In this document: piece after piece, positions 1 through 9,512 of the stretch
Layout: each line of letters starts with the position of its first letter
Position numbering within the stretch: the first letter of the stretch is position 1
Assembly (NCBI RefSeq): GCF_026229185.1
Contig: NZ_JAGGJA010000001.1
Span: 186,001-250,000, forward strand
Length of the DNA stretch: 64,000 nucleotides
Source: Fodinibius salsisoli
GTDB taxonomy: Bacteria > Bacteroidota > Rhodothermia > Balneolales > Balneolaceae
Direction of reading: 5' to 3'
Notes under the pieces: generated by a model
What the model was told of the DNA's origin: nothing
The model's database searches: none
Seen by the model: only the letters and a program-made list of their open reading frames with translations
Program-made: the position numbers and the translations under genes

Positions 1-1024
1 GTTCGCGCACCGAAATCATTGCCGCTAAAATGTCATTCCAGGTTTGTTGCTTCTTCATAACCTCGTTGGGAAACATGCAGCCGTCCCAGCAGATATGCTT
101 AAATGCTTTGGTCAGCTCACCATCCTCATCCCGGAGCCAATGGCCTGCATCTTTGGCGATGTCAAGCCGTCCGTTGGGATCATCAGGCAAACAGTGCCGA
201 CCCGTTTTGTCGTGCGTTCCGGAGCCGAAGACCGATCCATCGTTCTGGGCCACATGGAAGTCGATGGTCCACGGACGCAGGGCTGCCGTCATTTTTTTCA
301 ATCCCTTCTCAAGCTCATCACGATGATCCCACTCAAAATCTTCCGGCAGGATGCGATCATCGGGCTTGTTATATCCAAGCAGGTACAACAGCGTATGGGC
401 CATATCGGCCTGGAAACCAATATTAGGTCGATCAACGGCTTCCAGGGTATTGACCATCGTCTTCCAACTTTGCATGCCGCCCCAGCAGATTTCACCTTCA
501 GCAGCAAGTTGTTCCCCATAGTCAGCTGCTACATCACAGGCTCGGCGCCATGTTTGAGCAATGCGCTTCGTATTCTCCACCGGATCTTCAGCCCAGCTCG
601 CTGGGTCAGTAGCTGAATCAATTCGGACTACCCCGTGTGGACGAATGCCATGATCGCGCAATGTCTTCCCGATCTTGCACGACTTTTCTACTTGCTTCAC
701 AAAGTTATCCCGATCCTCCTTGCTTCCCATTGCCGATCCGCCACCAATATCCGGCCAAACGGGGGCTACCAAACTTCCCACCTCTAAATTTCTGCCTGCA
801 ATACTGTCGGCCAATTTTTTTATTTCACTTTCCGTACTGTCAATATCTATATGAGGATCGAAAAGAAAGAGGTCGATTCCATCGAACTTTACACCATCGA
901 CTTCTACAGCTGCGGTAAAATCAAGAAGAGTATCGAGCCCAATAGGTGGTTCCGAATCAGGACCTTTGCCTACTACGCCCGGCCATGCTGCATTATGTAG
1001 TTTCGGATAAGTATGTTCTTGCAT
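1..1024 (-). CDS. Sugar phosphate isomerase/epimerase-like TIM-barrel protein (3' end cut off by window)
   Basis: An open frame starts with ATG at 1024 and runs without a stop off the left edge, giving 341 codons. The sequence resembles xylose-isomerase-like TIM-barrel proteins (AP-endonuclease-2 fold): a Glu in AEGEICWGG, Asp and His in IGFQADMAH, and DFHVAQNDG are placed like the metal and substrate residues of that superfamily. It should be a soluble sugar or sugar-acid isomerase/epimerase; the substrate cannot be told. There is no signal peptide. No clear ribosome site precedes the ATG, as is common in this phylum. It lies near a SorC-type sugar regulator (2205-3164), which suggests a sugar-catabolic locus extending to the left. 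The family call is fairly sure, the reaction is not. Confidence 0.75.
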   Translation of the reverse strand, partial: MQEHTYPKLHNAAWPGVVGKGPDSEPPIGLDTLLDFTAAVEVDGVKFDGIDLFLFDPHIDIDSTESEIKKLADSIAGRNLEVGSLVAPVWPDIGGGSAMGSKEDRDNFVKQVEKSCKIGKTLRDHGIRPHGVVRIDSATDPASWAEDPVENTKRIAQTWRRACDVAADYGEQLAAEGEICWGGMQSWKTMVNTLEAVDRPNIGFQADMAHTLLYLLGYNKPDDRILPEDFEWDHRDELEKGLKKMTAALRPWTIDFHVAQNDGSVFGSGTHDKTGRHCLPDDPNGRLDIAKDAGHWLRDEDGELTKAFKHICWDGCMFPNEVMKKQQTWNDILAAMISVRE

Positions 1025-1153
1025 AGGTAATAAGTTGAAAGGTTCAAGAGCTTGTTCTTATTCTAATAGAAAAAAGCCTCCCTTTATTAAGAGACCCTAA
1101 TCCCTATTTTCTACTATAACAATTTTCTTAAAATATTTCCCTTTTAAAAAATA

Positions 1154-1195
1154 CCAGGCCCTGACCATGAGAATATCATAGCCCTGGGAGCCTGG
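1154..1195 (-). terminator. Probable terminator downstream of the ECF sigma gene
   Basis: Read on the minus strand, CCAGGC and GCCTGG flank a further inner pairing (ATGA/TCAT). They are followed at once by TATTTTTT at 1153-1146, the layout of an intrinsic terminator. It would end transcripts from the ECF sigma gene before the isomerase start at 1024. Confidence 0.5.
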
Positions 1196-1203
1196 CATAA
1201 TTA

Positions 1204-1239
1204 GCTATAACCCAAAGGGGGATAAGAAAAGGTTATAGC
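1204..1239. repeat. 9-bp perfect inverted repeat (hairpin)
   Basis: GCTATAACC at 1204-1212 and GGTTATAGC at 1231-1239 are perfect inverted copies around an 18-nt loop. It sits between the ECF sigma stop and the probable terminator, so it may protect the 3' end of the sigma mRNA or act as a weak first terminator. Function is unknown. Confidence 0.45.
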
Positions 1240-1277
1240 AAATTTAAATCCTTATTGCAGTTCACTGTAGCTATTAT

Positions 1278-1877
1278 TTATTGCTCTACTACATTCTGCA
1301 TTTTGATAATAGCCTTTGACACATGATTATAAACACTCTGCTTATTAATGCTCATCACCTCGGCAATCTCATTATTTGATAATCCCCTATAATATTTGAG
1401 GTGTATAGCCTGCCGCTGTCGTTTACTTAGTGCCTCAATAGCTATTTTCAGCTGTTCCTTTTGGCTGTTCGAACATTCATGGCTAATGATTGACTGCTCA
1501 ATATTTTTTTCGTCTTCAAGGAAAGACTCCCGATAATCATAATTTCGTTCGGATCGGTTTCTCTGCTTTTCAAGCCTCCTGAAAATTATTCTTCGCAATG
1601 ACGTTATGAGATAAGACCTTACCGACCGAGCCTCATTAATAGTATCCCGTTTATTCCAGATAACTAAGAACAGTTCCTGGATAGCATCTTTTACTAAAGA
1701 CCGCTTGGGAATAATGCGGTATCCATACTTAAATAACCATGAATACGAAGTGTTGAATAACTGGGACAAGGCTAACTTATTTGATCCTCGAATACCAGAC
1801 CACAACTCATCTAGATTCGATCCCCTATTATTCGTTCTTCCCGATAAACCTTGGGCCATCCCTACACTCAAAGACAT
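1278..1877 (-). CDS. ECF RNA polymerase sigma factor (sigma-70 family), orphan
   Basis: The 199-aa protein has a sigma region 2 (about residues 35-100, with KDAIQELFLVIW) and a region 4 helix-turn-helix (about 150-190, NNEIAEVMSINKQSVYNHV). No region 3 separates them, which is the ECF layout. It would direct RNA polymerase to a small promoter set. The style matches Bacteroidota ECF factors, which usually sit beside a FecR-type anti-sigma gene and SusC/SusD genes; neither is present here, so its control and targets are unknown. A second ATG lies six codons in (1859) and is an equally possible start. Two hairpins follow the stop. Confidence 0.85.
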   Translation of the reverse strand: MSLSVGMAQGLSGRTNNRGSNLDELWSGIRGSNKLALSQLFNTSYSWLFKYGYRIIPKRSLVKDAIQELFLVIWNKRDTINEARSVRSYLITSLRRIIFRRLEKQRNRSERNYDYRESFLEDEKNIEQSIISHECSNSQKEQLKIAIEALSKRQRQAIHLKYYRGLSNNEIAEVMSINKQSVYNHVSKAIIKMQNVVEQ

Positions 1878-2204
1878 ATATACAAAAAGTTTATTGCAAA
1901 AAAATTAAAAATAAATATCAATAAATCCCCCTGCTTCATCCGCCAAAATAAATTGCTTATAGCATTTTAATGGCCTTATCACTATGTTTTGAACATATGT
2001 TCAGTCATTGAACTTTTGTTCTGCTAGTAATTTATAAAAATATTTTCCAATATCAACAGAATTTTTTTACCCTGCTTTCAAAACACCTTTATGTTTGCAT
2101 CGGGATATAAAATCGCAACCCTGTATTGAAAGTTTTTCATTACTGAATCATGCCTGTTTGGTATAACAGTGTGTGTTTTGAGTATTTATTAATTTACGTT
2201 GCTT
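1878..2204. other. Intergenic region between divergent ECF sigma and SorC genes
   Basis: This AT-rich stretch must hold the promoters of both divergent genes. The only clear structure is the pair of GAAC-N4-GTTC palindromes at 1990-2022. No open frame in it looks like a gene. Confidence 0.5.
1990..2022. promoter_or_regulatory. Tandem operator-like palindromes
   Basis: TGAACATATGTTCA at 1990-2003 is a perfect 14-bp palindrome. A second site, TGAACTTTTGTTCT at 2009-2022, repeats the GAAC-N4-GTTC core 19 bp further on. TGAAC half-sites with dyad symmetry are typical of SorC/DeoR-type regulators, so autoregulation of the gene at 2205 or control of the divergent ECF gene is a fair guess. It has not been shown. 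Confidence 0.45.
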
Positions 2205-3164
2205 ATGAAATCATCAAACAAAACAATTGACAACAGGCTGTTAGCCAAAGTGAGCTCAATGTATTATGAACAAGATTTTAATCAGCAGGAAATCGCTAAC
2301 CGATTGCACCTTTCGCGTCCAAAAGTCTCTCGCTTGCTCAAAAAGGCCCGGGAGGAAGGAGTCGTACAAATATCTGTTGTAAAACCTGATGGCAATTTTT
2401 TAACTCTCGAGCAATCGATTGAAAAACGATTTGGGCTGACAGAGGTTGTAGTCGTTGAGAATGAATCTCATGTTTCATCTGAATTAACCAAACAACAGAT
2501 AGGTGTTGCAGCGGCTCAGTACTTACATCGGACCATTGCTAATGGAGATACCATAGGCGTTACCTGGGGGACCACTCTTCAGGCCATGGTCGATGCTATG
2601 ACTCCCAAAGCAATCGAGGACTCTCATGTTGTACAGGCCTTGGGAGGGGTCGGGCCACCTGAGGCCAAAGCCCATGCTACGGATATTTCCCGGAGGTTAT
2701 CACAACTTCTTCACAGTCAGCTCACCCTGCTGCCGGCGCCGGGCATTGTGGGAAGCAAAGAGGCTAAAAAAGTGTTACTCGCAGATCGACAGGTCAAGGG
2801 TGCGTTGGATATGTTCTCCGCAATTGACATTCTCTGTGTTGGCCTGGGTGCCTTAAAAACGAACCCTGTGTTAGACCGGAATAGCCAAGAGCTTCCTCCT
2901 CATCTCTATGAAGAAATGATCAATTCCAATGCAGTGGGAGACATTGCGTTACGATTTTTTGACATTCATGGAGAAGAGATTAATTCCAGCCTTAAAGACT
3001 TGATCATTGGCATTTCCATTGAAGAGCTCAAATCAATAGAGAATGTAGTGGGAATTGCGGGTGGGGGTCAAAAAGTTGATGTAATCAAAGGGGCTTTAAA
3101 TGGGAACCTCATCGATGTATTAATTACCGATAGCCAAGTTGCTCAAACGCTTATTGAAGGTTGA
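2205..3164 (+). CDS. SorC/DeoR-family sugar-binding transcriptional regulator
   Basis: The 319-aa protein has an N-terminal winged helix-turn-helix (QQEIANRLHLSRPKVSRLL, about residues 25-43) followed by a SorC-type sugar-binding domain (about 60-317, including TIGVTWGTTL and CVGLGAL). Proteins of this family bind a phosphorylated sugar and repress or activate sugar-use operons. ATG at 2205 is preferred to the in-frame TTG at 2199, which has no ribosome site. Palindromes 180-215 bp upstream are possible operators. Its target may be the sugar isomerase locus at the left edge, but the ECF gene lies between them, so this is only context. Confidence 0.87.
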   Translation: MKSSNKTIDNRLLAKVSSMYYEQDFNQQEIANRLHLSRPKVSRLLKKAREEGVVQISVVKPDGNFLTLEQSIEKRFGLTEVVVVENESHVSSELTKQQIGVAAAQYLHRTIANGDTIGVTWGTTLQAMVDAMTPKAIEDSHVVQALGGVGPPEAKAHATDISRRLSQLLHSQLTLLPAPGIVGSKEAKKVLLADRQVKGALDMFSAIDILCVGLGALKTNPVLDRNSQELPPHLYEEMINSNAVGDIALRFFDIHGEEINSSLKDLIIGISIEELKSIENVVGIAGGGQKVDVIKGALNGNLIDVLITDSQVAQTLIEG

Positions 3165-3227
3165 GTATACGTATGATTACTACGCTATACTTACGCATAA
3201 AAATTAGAAAAACGACGCTCCAAAAGA

Positions 3228-3264
3228 AAAAGTGTAGCACACCAGCGAGATGTACTACACTTTT
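3228..3264. terminator. Bidirectional terminator between convergent genes
   Basis: AAAAGTGTAG (3228-3237) pairs with CTACACTTTT (3255-3264). The stem is flanked by A-rich and T-rich runs on both sides, so it can stop both the SorC transcript and the opposing efflux operon. Confidence 0.75.
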
Positions 3265-3292
3265 ATAGAAATAACGACGCCCTGTTATAATT

Positions 3293-6200
3293 CTAAGAAG
3301 GAGAAACCGGACTTTCCGTGGTATGATACTCCTGCTCCTCTTCGGCCGCCCCATTTCCTCCGGGAGCGGATGCGAGAATCCCCGGATCTCTTTCATCATA
3401 AAAGAAGATATTAACCTTGCGTCTTCCTTTCTCAAAGAGATAATATAGTACAGGTACCAGAATTAAGGTAAGGAAGGTAGCAAAAATAAGTCCATTGATA
3501 ACAGCAATGGCCATGGGTCCCCACCAAGCCGCCTGAACACCTCCCCAGTAGAGATATTCCCCAATATTCATGAAAAACTCAGCCGGATCACTCACCAGTG
3601 TAATAAAATCGAGGTTAAACCCTATGGCAAGCGGCACCAGCCCCAGCGTGGTTGTCAAAGCAGTAAGAATAACAGGGCGAAAACGAACTTTCCCACCTTC
3701 AACCAAAGCCTCAAAAAGTGGCATATTATCACGTGTACGCAAAATATCGATATAGTCGATCAATACAATGGCATTATTCACTACTACCCCCGCCAATGAA
3801 ATTACCCCGATACCGGTCATGATAATGACGAACGGCATCTGGAAAATAACCAATCCAAACAGCACGCCGGCTGTCGACATCACAACTGAAGTCATGACGA
3901 TAAACGGCTTACTTATGGAGTTAAATTGCGATATCAGGATAAATGAAATCAGGAAGAGTGCAATCAAGAAGGCCATAGACAAGAAATCAATTGCTTCTTG
4001 TTGATCCTCCTGCTGGCCAGTCCATCGGGCCGTATATCCTGAGGGTAACTCATTACTGATATAGTCATCCAGTACCGTCTGTACTTCCTGGAGCACAGCA
4101 TTAGCGTTGTAATTGGATCGCACATCCGCCATGACCGTAACAACCCGGTCCTGATCTTTATGCTTAATACTCCCCAAGCCTTCTCCAATCTCCCAGGAGG
4201 CAACGCTGGATAAAGGAATCTGACGTCCCTCATCAACAATAGTAAGATCTTCGAGTGCGCTTAAGTTGTTTCGGAACTGTTCATCCAGGCGCACGGTAAT
4301 ATCATACTCGTCTTTACCGTCACGATATTCAGAAGCTTCAACACCATTAATAGCCTGCCTGACCGTACTTCCGATCTGTTGGGTTGAAAGCCCGTACACG
4401 GCAGCTTTTTCACGATCTACATTAACTTTAATCTCCGGACGTGCTTCCGACACATCCGACTCCAGCCCATCCAATTTGCCATAAACGGCGTTATTTTCGA
4501 GCTGGATGACTACTTCATTGGCTATCGTCTCCAGCCGTTCCATATCTTTCCCGGCAATTTCCAGGTTAATAGGCGGTCCGGATGGAGGTCCACTCTGCTC
4601 TTTTTCTACCGTTATTTCAGCTCCTGCAATTCCTTTGGCAAAATTGCTGCGAGCATATTCTATAGCATCAAAGGTGGTTCCCTGACGCTCCTGATAATCC
4701 TTAAAATTCAAGACAATAGTTCCCAGATGCGAAGAATTCCCTTCACTCGACATGGGGTTAGATGAAATAGCGGAACCCGAGGTGCTGAGAACAGACTCAA
4801 CATCTTCGTTGTTTGGTATATCCGGGACCTTCCGCTCCAGTTCATCAACCACAGACTTGGTAAAATCTACATTAGTGCCTACCGGTGCCTCTACCTGCAC
4901 GTAAGCTCGCGCCGGCGGAATGCTTTCAGGGAAATATTCAACTCCTGAATTAAACAATCCAAACACTACAAAACTTGAAAAAAGAGTCAGTATAGAAATA
5001 CCCAATACCGTTTTCCCATGATTGAGCGACCAGCGCAAAAATTGCTCATATTTCTCCAGGAAGTTGCCGAGTCCCTCTTTTTGCCACCAATCACCCAGTG
5101 GACTAAGAACAAAATGATTCAACAGGTAGAGCAAAATTCCGCTAACCAGCAGCATGGTCCAGGTAAGCACACTGCTTAACAGGCCAAATAATAAAATCAC
5201 ACCGGCTACTATCAACATAAACCTTTTACCTCTTGAGGTCATCGTCGGCCCATCCGCCCCTTCGGCTTGATCCAGGTTCATAAACAAAGCACATAATACC
5301 GGATTAATAATCAGCGCTACAAAAAGAGAACTGCTCAGTGTTATGATTAGCGTCTGGGGCAGAAAACCCATAAACTCTCCGGTTACCCCTGGCCAGAAAA
5401 GCAGCGGAAAGAAAGCCCCGAGCGTGGTCAATGTTCCCGAAATAATAGGAATGGCTACTTCTCCCGTTCCTTTTTTGGCAGCAGTAAAATTATCATATCC
5501 CTCTTCGAGATATCGATAGATATTTTCCACCACCACAATGGCATTATCCACAAGCATCCCAAGGGCCAGAATCAATGAGAAGAGCACAATCATATTCATG
5601 GTTATGCCCATAGCACTGATGATAATGAAAGAAAGAAACATGGACATGGGTATAGCAATGCCCACAAAAGAAGCATTTCGTACGCCCAGAAAGAACAGAA
5701 GTACTCCAACAACCAGCAGCAGACCAGAAATAATATTATTCTCTAAACTGCTAACCATGTTATTAATATTCTTACTCTGGTCAGAGGTAATCTCATACTT
5801 TGTTGTCGGAGGTAGCTGTGGCAGCTCTTCTTCTAAGATGCTCTTGACGGCGGATGAGGTCTCTAAAATATTTTCTCCGCTTCGTTTCACAACACCCAGC
5901 GAAATCACCGGATCGTTATTTAACTCGGCATAGGTCTCCCGATCTTTGAAGCCAAAGGTTACCTTGGCCACATCCCGGATGTAAATCGGCCGATCTTCGG
6001 GGGCATCAATAACGATGTCTTCAATGGGATTCACCGACTCAAACTCGCCCGGCACACGCAGCAAAAACTTTTTAATACCCACATCAATATTACCGCCCGG
6101 TATGGTCACATTTTCCCGCTGGATGGCTGCAATAATATCACCAAAGGTTAGCCCATAATACTTAAGCTTGGGCAAGTTGACATCCACTTTCACTTCGCGC

Positions 6201-6808
6201 TCAAGTCCACCGGCCAAATTCACCTCAAGTACCGAAGGAATCGTTTCTATCTGGTCCTGCAGATCCTCGGCAATTTCTTTAAGCTGTACCACACCATACT
6301 GACCGGAAAGGTTTACCTGCATGATGGGAAACTCAGAGAAATTAATCTCCTGTATAATCGGATCTTCGGACTCCTCGGGTAACTCCGGCTTAGCTAAATC
6401 AACCTTCTCCCGTACCTTCTGGAGGGCATCATCAATATTGACGTCGGAGTTAAACTCCATGTTGATGTTTGAATATCCCTCGGCTGAAGTAGAATTCATC
6501 TCTTTAATATCCGAGATACCGCTTAACTCATCCTCCAGCTTCCGCGTCACCAAACTTTCCATATCCTCTGGCGAAACCCCGGGATAGGTGGTGATGACCA
6601 TTACATTCGGAATAGTAATATCCGGGGAAGCTTCTTTGGGAATTGACAGGTATGACTGAATCCCCATAATCGCAACCAGCAGCACCAGTACAAGTACGCT
6701 GATGCGATTATCAATAGAAAAAGACGACAGCCCAAACTCTTTTTGGCTATCACTTCCCCTGGCTCCGTTCCCGGAAAGGTTCTTATTGTCTATATTTGAA
6801 TTATCCAT
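3293..6808 (-). CDS. RND efflux transporter, inner-membrane pump (AcrB/HAE1-like)
   Basis: The 1171-aa protein has the AcrB-type plan: a first membrane helix (about 35-52), a large periplasmic loop, a helix bundle, a second large loop and a second bundle. It drives proton-coupled export of drugs or other hydrophobic compounds through an adaptor and TolC. The proton-relay motif in helix 4 reads LGMLVDNAIVVVENI; the first Asp (421) is kept and the second is Asn (422), as in many HAE1/CusA-like relatives outside the classical AcrB group. GVVVNNAIVLID in the second half matches the usual helix 10. At 1171 aa it is longer than AcrB (about 1050). Extra hydrophobic sequence at about 530-575 and a tail of about 50 residues account for some of this. 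It is last in the tetR-tolC-adaptor-pump operon, 12 bp after the adaptor gene. Confidence 0.92.
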   Translation of the reverse strand: MDNSNIDNKNLSGNGARGSDSQKEFGLSSFSIDNRISVLVLVLLVAIMGIQSYLSIPKEASPDITIPNVMVITTYPGVSPEDMESLVTRKLEDELSGISDIKEMNSTSAEGYSNINMEFNSDVNIDDALQKVREKVDLAKPELPEESEDPIIQEINFSEFPIMQVNLSGQYGVVQLKEIAEDLQDQIETIPSVLEVNLAGGLEREVKVDVNLPKLKYYGLTFGDIIAAIQRENVTIPGGNIDVGIKKFLLRVPGEFESVNPIEDIVIDAPEDRPIYIRDVAKVTFGFKDRETYAELNNDPVISLGVVKRSGENILETSSAVKSILEEELPQLPPTTKYEITSDQSKNINNMVSSLENNIISGLLLVVGVLLFFLGVRNASFVGIAIPMSMFLSFIIISAMGITMNMIVLFSLILALGMLVDNAIVVVENIYRYLEEGYDNFTAAKKGTGEVAIPIISGTLTTLGAFFPLLFWPGVTGEFMGFLPQTLIITLSSSLFVALIINPVLCALFMNLDQAEGADGPTMTSRGKRFMLIVAGVILLFGLLSSVLTWTMLLVSGILLYLLNHFVLSPLGDWWQKEGLGNFLEKYEQFLRWSLNHGKTVLGISILTLFSSFVVFGLFNSGVEYFPESIPPARAYVQVEAPVGTNVDFTKSVVDELERKVPDIPNNEDVESVLSTSGSAISSNPMSSEGNSSHLGTIVLNFKDYQERQGTTFDAIEYARSNFAKGIAGAEITVEKEQSGPPSGPPINLEIAGKDMERLETIANEVVIQLENNAVYGKLDGLESDVSEARPEIKVNVDREKAAVYGLSTQQIGSTVRQAINGVEASEYRDGKDEYDITVRLDEQFRNNLSALEDLTIVDEGRQIPLSSVASWEIGEGLGSIKHKDQDRVVTVMADVRSNYNANAVLQEVQTVLDDYISNELPSGYTARWTGQQEDQQEAIDFLSMAFLIALFLISFILISQFNSISKPFIVMTSVVMSTAGVLFGLVIFQMPFVIIMTGIGVISLAGVVVNNAIVLIDYIDILRTRDNMPLFEALVEGGKVRFRPVILTALTTTLGLVPLAIGFNLDFITLVSDPAEFFMNIGEYLYWGGVQAAWWGPMAIAVINGLIFATFLTLILVPVLYYLFEKGRRKVNIFFYDERDPGILASAPGGNGAAEEEQEYHTTESPVSPS

Positions 6809-6820
6809 TGATGAAATACT

Positions 6821-7903
6821 TTACGAATTTTCTTGAACAAGATTCTTTTTCTTCTCTTCTACGACTTCTATACGCATCGCATCCTGCAAAAATGAAGAGC
6901 CTATGGTTATCAACTGCTCGCCACTGCCAAGACCATCAGCAATGACCACCTTATTCTGATAAGAGGCGCCCAATTGGACCGGTTTCACTTGTGCAACCGT
7001 ATGTCCACTGCTGTCCTCAGAAACTACATAAACCACATTTTGTTCACCATTCTGATACAGGAACTCCTTACCTATAACAACTGCATTCTCCTGCCGCAGC
7101 GTCTGCACCTTTATATTGCTAACCATATCTACTTTGTAGTCTTCGCCACCAGCCGGCAAATTCACCTCTATTTCAAAAGTACGATCTTCCGGATTAATTG
7201 ACTTGCCTACAAACGAAATAGGCAGCTTCAAGGTATCCGCCTGCTGGTAGTCGAACCATACTTCGGCACTATCTCCTCTGTTAACTACATTTGAATAGTT
7301 AGAGGGTACCCCGGCTGAAACTTTGAGTCGATTATTGCCAATAAGACGGACCAACATAGCACCCGGGCTTGCCATCTCACCTTCCTCCATCATGATATCC
7401 TCAACTGTAGCATCGAAGGGGGCACGAACCGTGGTATTTTGCAAATCAACTTCAACCGACTCAAGAGCCGCCCGACTCTGTTCGTATGCTGTTTTCGCAT
7501 TGATGACATCTATCTCAGAACCAATGCTATCCTGCTCAAAGACTCGACTTAATCGCTCATACTGTTCTTTCGTTTGCTGAGTCTGAGCCTGCAGACGGGC
7601 TTTCTCGCGTTGCAGCTTGCTGTCATCAATTTTCAGCAAGGGGGTTCCCTTACTGACTGCATCACCCTGTTCTACATAATACTGTTCCACTCTTCCGGAA
7701 ACCTCAGCAGAGATACGCACATCATTTTGTGCCTCTACGGAACCCACCAACTTGAGATGCCGTTCGAAGAGCTGCGGCTGCACCTTCTTGGTTTCTACCG
7801 TCACACTTTTGACTGTTTCCTCTTCTGGTGCCTGCTGGGTCTCTGCACACCCAACCAACAGCAACATCATTACGATTCCTAAAACTGTAAATTGTTTATC
7901 CAT
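6821..7903 (-). CDS. RND efflux periplasmic adaptor (membrane fusion lipoprotein)
   Basis: This adaptor links the inner-membrane pump to TolC. The N-terminus MDKQFTVLGIVMMLLLVGC is a lipoprotein signal with a lipobox ending at Cys19, so I place the start at ATG 7903. An in-frame ATG at 7936 overlaps the tolC stop by 8 bp but would add a poor, positively charged leader. After it come a biotinyl-lipoyl-like half (SAEVSGRVEQYYVEQGDAV), a coiled-coil hairpin (about 95-155), the second lipoyl half (VRAPFDATVEDIMMEEGEM) and beta-barrel domains, the normal HlyD/AcrA order. Length (360 aa) is normal for the family. Confidence 0.9.
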   Translation of the reverse strand: MDKQFTVLGIVMMLLLVGCAETQQAPEEETVKSVTVETKKVQPQLFERHLKLVGSVEAQNDVRISAEVSGRVEQYYVEQGDAVSKGTPLLKIDDSKLQREKARLQAQTQQTKEQYERLSRVFEQDSIGSEIDVINAKTAYEQSRAALESVEVDLQNTTVRAPFDATVEDIMMEEGEMASPGAMLVRLIGNNRLKVSAGVPSNYSNVVNRGDSAEVWFDYQQADTLKLPISFVGKSINPEDRTFEIEVNLPAGGEDYKVDMVSNIKVQTLRQENAVVIGKEFLYQNGEQNVVYVVSEDSSGHTVAQVKPVQLGASYQNKVVIADGLGSGEQLITIGSSFLQDAMRIEVVEEKKKNLVQENS

Positions 7904-7928
7904 CCTACTCTTAATATACCTTTTGTAT

Positions 7929-9512
7929 TTAATCATTTAACGTTGGTCGACTTTCATCCACGAAGGGTACTATTCCCACCGCCCGATCGTATTGTGCCTT
8001 TGCAGACAAATAGTTTGATACCATCTGTGCATAATTCGCTTCGGCTTGTCGCAACTGTAATTCTGCATTTGTCACATCCAGTTGCGATCCAAGCCCATTT
8101 TCCAGCCTTGTCCTTGCCCGATCATACCCTTCCTGGGCCAGTTCAAGTGCTTTTTCACGCGCCGGAGCTGTTTCTATAGCCTGATCTAACGACTCTCTGG
8201 CCGATTGGATCTCATTTTTTGCCGATCGGACAGCAGCACGCCTTTGTTCTTCAAGATCCTTTTTCTCAATTTGTGCGATACTTAAATTCGCCGAACGCTC
8301 AAAGCCTTCAAAAATCGGCAAACTTAAGGTGAAGCCAAGCGTCTGAGATCGAGCCCGACTATCCTCGCGCCCAAAGAATACGGGATTTCCTGCCTGAGAA
8401 GCCGTCCAATTCAAATTATAATTGGCAGAAAGCGTGGGTAAAAACCGACTCTTGATTGCCTTAATTTCTCTGTTCTTCAGCGCATTCTGTTTTTCAAGTA
8501 CCCGGATATCGCCCCGCATATCAGTAGCCTGCTCCATCGGCATAGCAGGTCCTGTGTATTGGTAAGGGGTCATACTATCTACTTTCTTAAGTACTTCATT
8601 TACCTTCTCCGAGGCCTGTTGGCTCTTAACATTAAAAGCATTCAAGTTACCCTGGACGTTAAAATCAATTTCTAAGGGAATTCCCAATACCACCGATAAT
8701 TCCCGATAGGCTTGCTCCACCGTATATTTTGCCTGTGTCAATTGCGGCTGTTGGTTCCCCAGCTGTACTTGAACCTGTAGCACATCATATTGATCAATCA
8801 ACCCTGCTTCTTGTCGAGCTTTGTTCTCCTCCAGGTTCTGTTGCAATCGGTCTACCGTTTCTTTTTGGAGGCGATACTGCTCTTCGGCTGCAAGCACATT
8901 GTAATAGGCAATTCGGGTCTGGGTAACAATCTGTTGTGCCGTGGCACGGAGATTTTCTGATTGAACGGCCTTATAAACCTTCGAGCTACCAATACCTACG
9001 ATAGCTTCTCCCCGAAAAAGGGTTTGACTTACGGAAAGACCACCCTGCCAGTTATTGTCAGTACCAAACTGCAGGGGCACCAACTCTCCGGATGGTGCCT
9101 CAGGATCAAAAAACTGCGCCGGCACAAAGTTAACCGGTATCTCCAGGTTCCGGGTGTAGGTAGCCAAAGCAGAAATATCCGGTAGCACCTCACTCCATGC
9201 CAGCCGTACCTGCTCATCTGCGTTTCTCAGGCTCAGCAACGAACGCTTTACCTGCGAATTATTTGCCATTGCTACATGAATGGCTTCTGTTAGTGTCAAT
9301 ATTTTTTCGTTGCCAATCGCATCAGAGACGGAAACCGTGTCAGCTTGCTGACTTACAGCCGGTGTAGCCGTATACGAAAATATTACAGCGATTAAAATAA
9401 TGGCTTTGCCAAGTGCGGTGAAGCTAATTCGAGAATACTTATCCATATCCAGTTTAGAATTCTTGTGCATCAATAATTTTATTTTAGTCAAGAAGATCGT
9501 TGTGTACGTCAT
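7929..9512 (-). CDS. TolC-family outer-membrane efflux channel
   Basis: The 527-aa protein carries two repeated outer-membrane-efflux (OEP) halves rich in long coiled-coil helices (for example AEEQYRLQKETVDRLQQNLE and RLENGLGSQLDVTNAELQLR), the hallmark of TolC. Such trimers form the outer-membrane exit duct of RND pumps. Residues about 34-54 form a signal peptide ending near AVSQQ. The annotated ATG overlaps the tetR stop as ATGA, suggesting translational coupling. Later in-frame Met codons (MHKN at residue 15, MDKY at 23) would give a more usual signal peptide, so the true start may be downstream. The adaptor and pump follow. Confidence 0.9.
   Translation of the reverse strand: MTYTTIFLTKIKLLMHKNSKLDMDKYSRISFTALGKAIILIAVIFSYTATPAVSQQADTVSVSDAIGNEKILTLTEAIHVAMANNSQVKRSLLSLRNADEQVRLAWSEVLPDISALATYTRNLEIPVNFVPAQFFDPEAPSGELVPLQFGTDNNWQGGLSVSQTLFRGEAIVGIGSSKVYKAVQSENLRATAQQIVTQTRIAYYNVLAAEEQYRLQKETVDRLQQNLEENKARQEAGLIDQYDVLQVQVQLGNQQPQLTQAKYTVEQAYRELSVVLGIPLEIDFNVQGNLNAFNVKSQQASEKVNEVLKKVDSMTPYQYTGPAMPMEQATDMRGDIRVLEKQNALKNREIKAIKSRFLPTLSANYNLNWTASQAGNPVFFGREDSRARSQTLGFTLSLPIFEGFERSANLSIAQIEKKDLEEQRRAAVRSAKNEIQSARESLDQAIETAPAREKALELAQEGYDRARTRLENGLGSQLDVTNAELQLRQAEANYAQMVSNYLSAKAQYDRAVGIVPFVDESRPTLND

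Noticed and set aside
44-616. 190-aa open frame on the plus strand at the left edge
   Set aside because: Antisense to the TIM-barrel gene, whose motifs are clear on the minus strand.
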